Below are positions 35,853 to 44,700 of a DNA stretch of 64,000 nt, piece by piece (positions within the stretch are counted from its first letter, which is position 1; each line of letters starts with the position of its first letter). The notes under the pieces are model-generated. The model ran no database searches, had not been told where the DNA came from, and saw only the letters and a list, made by a program, of their open reading frames with translations. A program made the translations under genes and the position numbers. Location of the stretch: assembly GCF_014695395.1 (NCBI RefSeq), contig NZ_JACJOF010000022.1, positions 29,422-93,421 of the forward strand, read 5' to 3'. Source of the stretch: Nodosilinea sp. FACHB-131. GTDB taxonomy: Bacteria > Cyanobacteriota > Cyanobacteriia > Phormidesmidales > Phormidesmidaceae.

Positions 35853-38800
35853 ATGGCAAACCTCGATGGCTCCACGGAGCCAACTCACAACCAACGCACC
35901 GTTCTGGTTCTAGATCGGGTTTACGGCAGAGCCGATATCTATCAGCAGCTCTTGCAGCAGCATGGTGAACTGTTGTATCAGGTTGTGGCTCAACTGTATG
36001 ACGGCCCAATTCTAGACCTGTGTAAAACCCAGCAAATCGATGGCATTCTTTTAGAGTCTCACCATCCCGACAGCCGCAGTTTTGAGCTAGTGCAACAGCT
36101 TAAGGCCCAGCTGCGCCATCGGTGTCCGCCAATCATTGTGATCGGCGAGAACAATGTCAGTGCAGCCATCCAGGCAATGAAACTGGGGGCGATAGACTAT
36201 CTGTGTCGCGATGAGTTCACCGCTGATCAGCTTTGGCGGGCTCTTGATGGGGTGATGCCCTGCGCTCACTCAGTCACCTACCCCAGAGCGCAGGATCGAG
36301 AACGGTTTCTTGCTGTGGGGTCAGATCTACAGGCGATCGCCGGCTACGACGGCTATTTTCGTTGGGTGAGCCCCACCTTTGAACAGGTGCTGGGTTGGAC
36401 GATCGCCGAAATGACCGCCCGCCCCTGGCTTGAGTTCATTCATCCAGAAGATGTCGCCCCATCGATCGCAGCGGCAGAAACCCTGCTCTCCGGCAGCGAA
36501 ATTTTGGCTTTTGAAAACCGCTATCGCCGTCGAGACGGCACCTATCGCTGGCTGCGCTGGCGCTGTCAGCTGGATACTGAGCAGCAGGTGAGCTACGGCA
36601 CAGCCGTTGACATCAGCGCGCTCAAGCAGTCTGAGGCCGCCCTCGACAACAGCTATGACGATCTCGTCGAGCAATCGCACATCTTTGATGCCATGCTTTC
36701 GGCCATCAGCGATTTTGTCTACCTCTTCGATCGCCAGGGCCGCTTTGTGTTTGCTAACCAACCCATGCTCGACCTGTGGGGATTGTCGTTAGAAGATGTG
36801 GTCGGGAAAAATTTCTTTGACCTCAACTACCCCGAGTCGCTGGCGGCCAAACTTCAGCAACAGATTGAGCAGGTGTTTACCACCGCTCAACCCGTCAGAG
36901 ATGAGATTTCATACACCAGCCCAACCGGCATCAGCGGCGTCTACGAATATATCCTCACCCCGCTGACTGACCCCGAGGGCTCAGCGCAGGCGGTGGTGGG
37001 CTCGACCCGCAACATCACCGAACGCCAGCGCGCCGCCGCCTCACTGCAAGAGAGCGAAGAACGGTTTCGCCTGATGGCCAACACGGTGCCAGAAGTAATC
37101 TGGATTGCCGATGCAGCCGGCCGAGTCGAGTTCGTTAACCAGCAGTGGAGGAGATATACGGGGGCCGATAGCGAGCCGACGACAGCAATAGAGGCGCTGA
37201 TCAGCTGCGTCCATCCAGACGACATCACCATAACGCTGAACACCTTCAGACGGGCCATGGAGAGCGGGAGTTTATTTAGGGCTGAGCACCGCATCCGCTC
37301 AGAGGCTGGCTTCTACCACTGGTTTTTGATTCAGGCTGAACCCTATCGAGATCCGCAGACTGACCAGATTGTGCGCTGGTTTGGCACCCTAGTCGACATC
37401 CACGATCGCAAGCTAGCTGAAGCCGCCCTGAGCGCCTCAGAGGCCAAATATCGATCGCTATTTAACTCCATGGACGAGGGCTTTTGCATTTTGCAGATGA
37501 TCTTCGACGAGCAAGATCGGCCCATTGACTACCGCTATATCGAGACCAATCCGGTCTTTGAGCGGCAGTCGGGGCTAGTCAACGCCCTCGGTAAAACCAT
37601 GCGCGAGCTGGTGCCCAATATCGAACCCTTTTGGTTCGACATCTACGGCCGAGTTGCGCTCACCGGCGACCCCATGCGCTTTGAAGACCATGCCCAGTCG
37701 ATGGGTCGATGGTTCGACGTCAACGCCTTTCGCGTTGGTGCCCCCCACGAGCGCAAAGTGGCCGTGCTCTTTCAAGATATCACCGGTGCCAAAGAGGCCG
37801 AGGCCCGGCTGCACCGAGCGGCCAAACTAGATGCGTTTCGCGTCATTCTGGCCGATGCGCTGCGGGTGCTGACCGACCCCCTCGAAGTGCAGGCAACCGC
37901 CTGCCGCCTGATTGGCGAAGAATTAAACGCCAGCCGCGTTTACTACTACGAATACAACGAAGCCACTCTAACGGGTATCGTTCACCACGACTATAGGCAA
38001 GACGACGAGCCCAGCATGGTGGGGGATTATCGGTTTAAAGATTTCTCGACTGTGCATACGCTGCTGCGCACGGGGCATCCGCTGTTGCTGGCCGACGTGG
38101 CCAACACCACGATGCTGACTTCAACCGAACAGGCCCAGTTTCAAGCCTTGGGCATGGGTGCCCTGGTCTGCATTCCCCTGGTCAAAGACTACCAGCTCGT
38201 CGCGGTGTTCAACGTCAGTCATGCGGTCCCCCACGACTGGACGGCCCTTGAAATTTCGCTGATTCACGAAACCGCCGAGCGCACCTGGGCGGCCGTCGAG
38301 CGCGCCCAGGCCGAAGCGCGGCTGAGCCAAAGCGAAGCCCAGTTTCGCCTGCTCGTCACCGCTAGCTCAGACACGCTATATAAAATGAGCGCCGACTGGA
38401 GCGAGATGTATAGCATTGATGGCCAGGCGTTTCTACCCAACACCGATCGCCCCAATCGCTCATGGCTAGACACCTACATTCCCCAAGGCGATCGCCCGCG
38501 AGTGCAGGAGGCCATTCAGCAGGCCATTGGCGACAAGCGCCCCTTTGAGCTAGAACACCAGGTGTTGCGACCAGACGGCACCGTGGGCTGGACCGTGTCG
38601 CGGGCGGTGCCGCTACTCAACGAGCACAATGAAATTGTGGAATGGTTTGGAGCGGCCAGCGATGTCACCGAGCGCAAGCAGCTGCTAGAGCGCGAGCAGA
38701 CGGCGCGGGAAAATGCGGAACGGGCCAATCGCACCAAAGACGAGTTTTTGGCAATTCTCTCCCATGAACTCAGGTCGCCGCTCAACCCCATTTTGGGCTG

Positions 38801-39866
38801 GGCTAAACTGCTTCAGACCAATCAGCTCGACGCCGACAAAACTCGTCGCGCCCTGGCGACCATCGAGCGCAACGCCAAGCTGCAAACCCAGTTGATCGAC
38901 GACCTGCTCGATGTGGCTAAAATTCTGCGGGGCAAGCTTGAGATTAGCGATATTGCGATCAATTTGGCTTCGGTGATTGAGGCCTCTATCGATGTGGTAA
39001 GAACCGCCGTGCAGGCCAAAGCGATCGCGCTGCACTCCACCCTAGCCGACAACTGCCTGGTCAGAGGAGACAGCACCCGCCTACAGCAGGTGGTCTGGAA
39101 TCTGTTGTCTAACGCGGTTAAATTTACGCCCCAGGGCGGGCAAATCGAGCTGTACCTTGAAGCGGTAAACGGTTGCGCCCAGGTGACCATCAGCGATACC
39201 GGCAAGGGCATTAGCCGCGAGTTTTTGCCGCAGCTCTTTGACTCGTTTCGCCAGGAAGATGTGTCAATTACTCGCCAATATGGTGGGCTGGGGCTAGGGC
39301 TGTCGATTGTTAAGTACTTGGTCGAAGCCCACGGCGGCAGCATTGTCGCCGATAGCCCGGGCGAGGGGCAGGGGTCAACCTTTACCCTGCGGCTGCCGCT
39401 AATGACCGATGCCGCCATTCCGTCTCTTGAGGAGCCCCGGCTGCCCACCGTCATCGACTTAACGGGAATCAAAGTGCTCGCCGTTGATGACAGCCAAGAC
39501 AGCCTCGATTTAATTGCTGCGGTGCTGAGTCAGTACGGGGCCGAGGTCAGAGTCGTGGCTTCGGCCCATGAGGTTTTGCCCCATTTGGCCAATTTTGAGC
39601 CCGATGTCTTGGTCTGTGACATCGCCATGCCCGACATGGATGGCTACGCCCTGCTGCAACAGATTCGCCACTTACCGCCTGAATATGGCAGCCAGGTACC
39701 GGCGATCGCTGTGACCGCCTTTGCCCGCGAGGAGGATCGCCACCGCGCCTTGGCCAATGGCTTTCAGCAACATATGACTAAACCCATTGAGCCCGAAAGG
39801 CTGCTGCTGGCGGTGACAGAACTGGCTATGGTCAGACGTACCGCTTACAGTGGGCCTTTGGAGTGA
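35853..39866 (+). CDS. Hybrid sensor histidine kinase with receiver, PAS and GAF domains
   Basis: 1337 residues, no membrane segment, so cytoplasmic. Domains in order: a receiver-like domain (~14-135) in which the phospho-Asp is absent (DGILLESHHPD) and the conserved Lys is Arg (YLCRDEF); a PAS (~145-255), a second (~275-395), a third (~400-525) and a PAS-like segment (~530-650); a GAF (~660-815); another PAS (~825-950); HisKA with phospho-His in LAILSHELRSPLNP near 970; HATPase (VWNLLSNAVKFTPQGGQ, DTGKGI, GGLGLGLSIVK); and a C-terminal receiver with intact Asp in VLVCDIAMPDMDG near 1254. The many sensory domains suggest integration of light, redox or small ligands; no GAF bilin Cys was identified. 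Confidence 0.92.
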   Translation: MANLDGSTEPTHNQRTVLVLDRVYGRADIYQQLLQQHGELLYQVVAQLYDGPILDLCKTQQIDGILLESHHPDSRSFELVQQLKAQLRHRCPPIIVIGENNVSAAIQAMKLGAIDYLCRDEFTADQLWRALDGVMPCAHSVTYPRAQDRERFLAVGSDLQAIAGYDGYFRWVSPTFEQVLGWTIAEMTARPWLEFIHPEDVAPSIAAAETLLSGSEILAFENRYRRRDGTYRWLRWRCQLDTEQQVSYGTAVDISALKQSEAALDNSYDDLVEQSHIFDAMLSAISDFVYLFDRQGRFVFANQPMLDLWGLSLEDVVGKNFFDLNYPESLAAKLQQQIEQVFTTAQPVRDEISYTSPTGISGVYEYILTPLTDPEGSAQAVVGSTRNITERQRAAASLQESEERFRLMANTVPEVIWIADAAGRVEFVNQQWRRYTGADSEPTTAIEALISCVHPDDITITLNTFRRAMESGSLFRAEHRIRSEAGFYHWFLIQAEPYRDPQTDQIVRWFGTLVDIHDRKLAEAALSASEAKYRSLFNSMDEGFCILQMIFDEQDRPIDYRYIETNPVFERQSGLVNALGKTMRELVPNIEPFWFDIYGRVALTGDPMRFEDHAQSMGRWFDVNAFRVGAPHERKVAVLFQDITGAKEAEARLHRAAKLDAFRVILADALRVLTDPLEVQATACRLIGEELNASRVYYYEYNEATLTGIVHHDYRQDDEPSMVGDYRFKDFSTVHTLLRTGHPLLLADVANTTMLTSTEQAQFQALGMGALVCIPLVKDYQLVAVFNVSHAVPHDWTALEISLIHETAERTWAAVERAQAEARLSQSEAQFRLLVTASSDTLYKMSADWSEMYSIDGQAFLPNTDRPNRSWLDTYIPQGDRPRVQEAIQQAIGDKRPFELEHQVLRPDGTVGWTVSRAVPLLNEHNEIVEWFGAASDVTERKQLLEREQTARENAERANRTKDEFLAILSHELRSPLNPILGWAKLLQTNQLDADKTRRALATIERNAKLQTQLIDDLLDVAKILRGKLEISDIAINLASVIEASIDVVRTAVQAKAIALHSTLADNCLVRGDSTRLQQVVWNLLSNAVKFTPQGGQIELYLEAVNGCAQVTISDTGKGISREFLPQLFDSFRQEDVSITRQYGGLGLGLSIVKYLVEAHGGSIVADSPGEGQGSTFTLRLPLMTDAAIPSLEEPRLPTVIDLTGIKVLAVDDSQDSLDLIAAVLSQYGAEVRVVASAHEVLPHLANFEPDVLVCDIAMPDMDGYALLQQIRHLPPEYGSQVPAIAVTAFAREEDRHRALANGFQQHMTKPIEPERLLLAVTELAMVRRTAYSGPLE

Positions 39867-39910
39867 GGCGATCGCCCTAGTGGTTTGCTAGGTCAAAGAT
39901 GGCGAGGGGG

Positions 39911-39979
39911 GTATAAGGTTCAAGGTGCAGGGTTTTAGGGTTACGCCTTGCCTTAAACCTTGTACCTTGAACCCTATAC
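39911..39979. repeat. Imperfect heptamer-type hairpin after the histidine kinase
   Basis: The left arm GTATAAGGTTCAAGGTGCAG onward pairs with the right arm ending AACCCTATAC over about 30 bp with few mismatches; the loop is around TTACGCCTTG. It lies 45 bases after the stop. Same type as 2454-2519. Confidence 0.65.
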
Positions 39980-40127
39980 CGCTTGGTCAAATACTAGGCA
40001 AGGTTTCAGCGGTGGCGGGGGCGATCGCCCATCGACAGCATCGATGGCCAGGATAGACGGAGGATTTTGCTGAGGCGATCGCCCTTCGTTAGGCTAAACG
40101 CAGGCTGTTTTCGGTGGATCCCCCGCT

Positions 40128-41522
40128 ATGGATATTGGGCTGGCCTTTGGGCTGTCGTTTGGGTTGCTGCTGCTGAGTGCGGTGCGGGGCATATTTATCG
40201 CCTATCCGCTGCTGCTGGCCATGGCCTTATTTGTGGGGGTGCTGCGAAGGCGAGGCTTTTCGCTGCGGGCGCTGGCGACGATGGGGTGGAGGGGCAGCCA
40301 AAAAGCCCTGCCCGTGATCGGGGTGCTGCTGATTATTGGTGCCGTCACCGCCAGCTGGATGGCGGCGGGCACGGTGCCAACGCTGGTGTACTACGGCCTC
40401 CAGGTGGTGACGCCCCACAGTTTTGTACTGGTGGCCTTTGGATTAGCCAGCGCCGTGTCGCTGCTACTGGGCACGTCCTTTGGCACCGTGGGCACCGTGG
40501 GGGTGGCACTGATGATTATGGTGGCCGAGGGCGAAACTAGCGGGTTTGCTCGCCCCCTGATTGCCGGAGCAATTATTGCGGGGGCCTACGTGGGCGATCG
40601 CGCCTCACCGATGTCCTCCAGCGCTCTGCTAATTGCTGCTATCACCCGCACCGACTTATACGACAACATTCGCCGCATGTGGCGCACCTCGCTGCTGCCC
40701 CTGGGACTGGCGATCGCAATCTATGCCGGCTTTGCCGGGTTCGCCCCAGTGCCACTGGCCGAGTCGAGCCTGGTGGCCGACCTGGCAGCCGAGTTTCGCC
40801 TGGGCCCAGTGGCGCTGCTGCCGGCGGGGGTCATGGTGTTGCTGTCGCTGCGGCGAGTGGCGGTGCAGCGGGCCATGGTGGCCAGCACCGCCACAGCGAT
40901 CGCCCTGGCGATCGCCCATCAGCACTACAGCGGCTGGCAGGTGCTGCAATATCTACTCACCGGGTTTCACCTTGAGGCTGACTCGCCGCTCAGCGCCATT
41001 GTGCTGGGCGGCGGCGTGGCGGCAATGCTGCGGGTGTCGCTGGTGGTGGTGATCTCCACGGCCTTTGTAGGCATTTTTGCCGAAACGCAGCTGCTGCAAC
41101 GGCTGGAGCGATCGCTGGAACGGGTGAAAACGCCGGGCGATCGCCTTCGGGCTACCACCCTGGTTGGCACCCTTTCGGCTGCCTTTGGCTGTACCCAAAC
41201 CATCGCCATTTTGCTGACCCAGCAGCTGCTCGGCCCCACCTACCACCGCACCGATGCCCCGCCCCCAGCACTGGCCCTCGACCTAGAAAATACCGTCGTG
41301 GTGATCTCCCCGCTGATTCCCTGGAACATCGCTGGGCTAGTCCCTGCCACCATTCTTGGGGTGAACGCGGGCTTTATTCCCTTTGCCTGCTATCTCTACC
41401 TGCTACCGCTCATGAGTCTGGTTTGGTTGAGGGGGCGATCGTCTCCGGGTGAGCCCCTAGGCAACTTGCCCCCAAGCAAACAACCCGTGGCTGAGTTTGA
41501 TCACTTTAAGGGGGATCTTTAG
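40128..41522 (+). CDS. Na+/H+ antiporter, NhaC family
   Basis: 464 residues with about eleven hydrophobic helices. NhaC family features: GTSFGTVGTVGVALM, the intramembrane AGAIIAGAYVGDRASPMSSS with charged Asp/Arg in a helix break, and LVGTLSAAFGCTQTIAILLTQQLL, ENTVVVISPLIPWN. Such proteins exchange Na+ (or lactate/malate in MleN-type relatives) for protons across the cytoplasmic membrane; the precise substrate is uncertain. A bidirectional terminator follows. Confidence 0.88.
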   Translation: MDIGLAFGLSFGLLLLSAVRGIFIAYPLLLAMALFVGVLRRRGFSLRALATMGWRGSQKALPVIGVLLIIGAVTASWMAAGTVPTLVYYGLQVVTPHSFVLVAFGLASAVSLLLGTSFGTVGTVGVALMIMVAEGETSGFARPLIAGAIIAGAYVGDRASPMSSSALLIAAITRTDLYDNIRRMWRTSLLPLGLAIAIYAGFAGFAPVPLAESSLVADLAAEFRLGPVALLPAGVMVLLSLRRVAVQRAMVASTATAIALAIAHQHYSGWQVLQYLLTGFHLEADSPLSAIVLGGGVAAMLRVSLVVVISTAFVGIFAETQLLQRLERSLERVKTPGDRLRATTLVGTLSAAFGCTQTIAILLTQQLLGPTYHRTDAPPPALALDLENTVVVISPLIPWNIAGLVPATILGVNAGFIPFACYLYLLPLMSLVWLRGRSSPGEPLGNLPPSKQPVAEFDHFKGDL

Positions 41523-41675
41523 TCCTGCTACCCCTTGCCTCGCTAGAACTGGTTTTTGCACCCATTGGGTCAGGAGTCCTATGAGGTTGCCAGAACTGTA
41601 GAGCAACTCGTTGATGTGGGCAAAGCGCCGTAGGTGAAGGGTCGGCAGGTGGTTTCAATACCTTAGAAAAGCTAA

Positions 41676-41707
41676 AAACCCATAGCCTGTACCAAGGCTA
41701 TGGGTTT
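41676..41707. terminator. Bidirectional terminator
   Basis: AAACCCATAGCC and GGCTATGGGTTT pair exactly around TGTACCAA, flanked by A and T runs on both sides. It lies between the convergent nhaC-type and DUF4347 genes. Confidence 0.8.
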
Positions 41708-41778
41708 AAAGTCGCTTGGGTCTGAGGACTAACGTCGGAGCAGTCAGCTACCCCGACTCAGCAACCTACCGCTCGCAA

Positions 41779-44700
41779 CTACACGACAGGGTTCCAGCTA
41801 ACTTCCGTAGTGGGTAACACAACGCCCTTATCTAGCTTTGTACCATCCATAAGCCACAGTACATTTTCTCCAGATCCTGGATGGTGCCAGAGAAGATCTA
41901 GGTTACCATCCTGGTTAAAGTCAGCGGCTCCCTTCGCCTTCCAGCTGGCTTCAGCAGCAGTGGTTTCATAACCCTTAACAAGGGTAGTACCATCCATTTC
42001 CCAGAACACGTTGACACCAGCAGTGCGGTGTTCCCAGAAAATGTCCACATTGCCATCTTTGGTAAAGTCGCCGACAGCCCCCACCTCCCAATCGAGGCCT
42101 GGATTGACGCTAATCAACTCTCCAGAGACTAGGTTAGTGCCATCCATAAACCAGACCGCAAGCCCACCCGTATTGGTGTTGCGCCAGAGGATATCGTCTT
42201 TACTATCGTCGTTGAAGTCGCCAGATGCAGCCACCTTCCAGCCAGCAGTACCAGCAGTAGGTACAAGAGCGCTAGACATAAGGTTAACCCCGTCCATGAG
42301 CCAAACAGCGACCTGATTAGAGACTTTGTGTTGCCAGATTAGATCGGATTGACCGTCGCCATTGAGGTCACCCAATGCCTTAATGTCCCAGGTGACGTCT
42401 GTTACAGCCGGCGAGAGAAAATCACCTCTGGAAAAGTTGATGTTGTCCATTAGCCAGAATACTGACTCTCCAACGTTCTGATGCCGCCAAAAGATGTCGA
42501 CAGAACCGTCGCCGTTAAAGTCAGAGGTGGCGTTGAACTTCACGACGCCCCCGCTAGTGGACGCACTCGTCAGCGACTCTGAAGTGCCCTGTCCATCCAC
42601 GTAGCTCACCGCTACCTGCAAAAACTGGTTTACCTGAGCATTGCGGGGGCTAAAGGTATTACCAGTCGCGCCGTCAATGTTGCTCCAGGTAATGCCATCG
42701 CTAGATTGTTTCCACTGATAGCTCAGAGTGCCTAAGCCATCAGCATCAGCCAGGGTAGAGGTATTTGCGGTTAGGATTTGACCCTGGGCGACGGTGCCGT
42801 TGATGGTGACGCTGCCCGTAGGTGCGTCGTTGACATTGGCTACTTTAGTTGCCGTAGCATTGCTTAAGACCGATTCAGCGGTACCACCGCCATCGGTGTA
42901 GCTCACCCGCGATCGCACAAACTGGCCGACCTGCCCCTGGGTGAGGGTAAAAGTATTGGCCGTAGCCCCAGCGATAGCCGTCCAGCTGTTACCATCGCTA
43001 GATTGCTGCCACTGGTAGTTCAAGGTACCAAGGCCATCAGCATCTCCCAGGGTAGAAGTATTTGCGGTTAGGATTTGACCCTGGGAGACGGTGCCATTGA
43101 TGGTGACGCCTCCCGTGGGTGCGTCGTTGACATTGGCTATTTTGGCTACCGTGGCATTGCTGTTAACGGTTTCGAGGGTGCCGCCGCCGTCGGTGAAGCT
43201 CACCTGCGATCGCACAAACTGGCCAACTTGGGCTTGGGTGAGGGTAAAGGTACTGGCCGTGGCCCCAGCAATCGTTGCCCAGGTGATGCCATCGGTGGAC
43301 TGCTGCCACTGGTAGTTTAAGGTGCCCAGTCCATCGAGGTCTCCCAGAGTGGAAGTAGCTGTGAGCAATGAGCCTTGCTCCGCAGTACCGGTGAGGGTGA
43401 CGCCACCTGTAGGTAGGTCGTTAACGTTGGCAATTTTGCTAGCTGTAGAAGCGCTAAAGACCTCTTCAGCAGCGCCAAAGCCATCGACGTAGCTCACCCG
43501 CGCCCGCACAAACTGACCTACGCGCTCTTGGGTGAGGGTAAGGGTACTGGCTGTGGCACCAGCGATCGCCGTCCAGGTGATGCCATCGCTAGACTGCTGC
43601 CACTGGTAGTTGAGTACACCCAGTCCATCTAGGTCTACTAAATTGGATGTGTTTGCGGTAAGTACGCTGTTTTGCTGGGGAGCACCACTGAGGGTAACAG
43701 GAGCACCAACCGACGTAGCAGCTAGAGTATTGTGGCCGCTTGCTGTTAACGCTGGGGCCAGGGCGACAAAGGTATTGGTCACAGGGTCCCAACTAGAGAA
43801 GTTGGTACTGTTATATCCATTTAGATAAAATAGACCCTCGCCTGCATCTACTGCCGCCGACAGCCACCTGCCTACAGGGTTGTTAGCGGGGCTAACCTGC
43901 TCAAGCGCCAGCGTGTTGTTGGCTAAGTCGTAGGCATAAATTGGGTATTCAAAACCCTGCGAATAGTAGCGCCCATCGTAAATTTCGCCGAATCGACGAG
44001 TTTCGCCGGAGCCAATCTGGCCATCAATATTAAACGTCGTGATGGTAGCAGTGGCTAGGTTTACTTCCCAAGCAACGTACTGACCATTTTGGCTAACTAC
44101 AAACTTACCTGTTATTGGGTCATAGTCTGCCGCTGTAGACGCTTGCCCAGGCAACGCCAAAGAATTCCAAGTCCCACCTTGGGTGTAGTAAAGGGTAGTT
44201 TGTCCTTGGGCTGTAAGGATAAACTCATTATTGTTGGTAACCTCTAAGTTGCCAGAGCCCCAATTCACATTTGGCCCAGCCTGCACATTGACCCAAGTAT
44301 CAGTGTCAGGGTTGTAGCGCTGAATAACGTTGGTGGCGTTGTTCAGCATGTACAACTCGTTATCGGCTGAGACTGCCAGCTGAGTAGAGGTAGTGATGGG
44401 GTTTAGGGCACTCCAAACGTTGGTTGTTGGGTCGTAAACCTCAAAGTTATTGACATTACTATCGATAGAAGTGCGGTATACCTTTGCAACGCTCAAACCA
44501 CCAGGAGAATCGTTGACGTTAGCGATTGTGGTGGCTGTGGCATTGCTAGAAACCGTTTCGAGGGTGCCGCCACCGTCGGTGTAGCTCACCTGCGCTCGCA
44601 CAAACTGACCAACCTGCGCCTGGGTAAGCGTAAACGTACTCGCTGTTGCGCCAGAGATAGTCGTCCAGGTAATGCCATCGGTAGACTGCTGCCACTTGTA

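Noticed and set aside
38822..39472. 216-codon reverse open frame
   Set aside because: Antisense to the kinase HisKA/HATPase core.
40067..40540. 157-codon forward open frame before the antiporter
   Set aside because: Overlaps the NhaC-type gene in another frame; Gly/Ala/Arg-rich, no family features.
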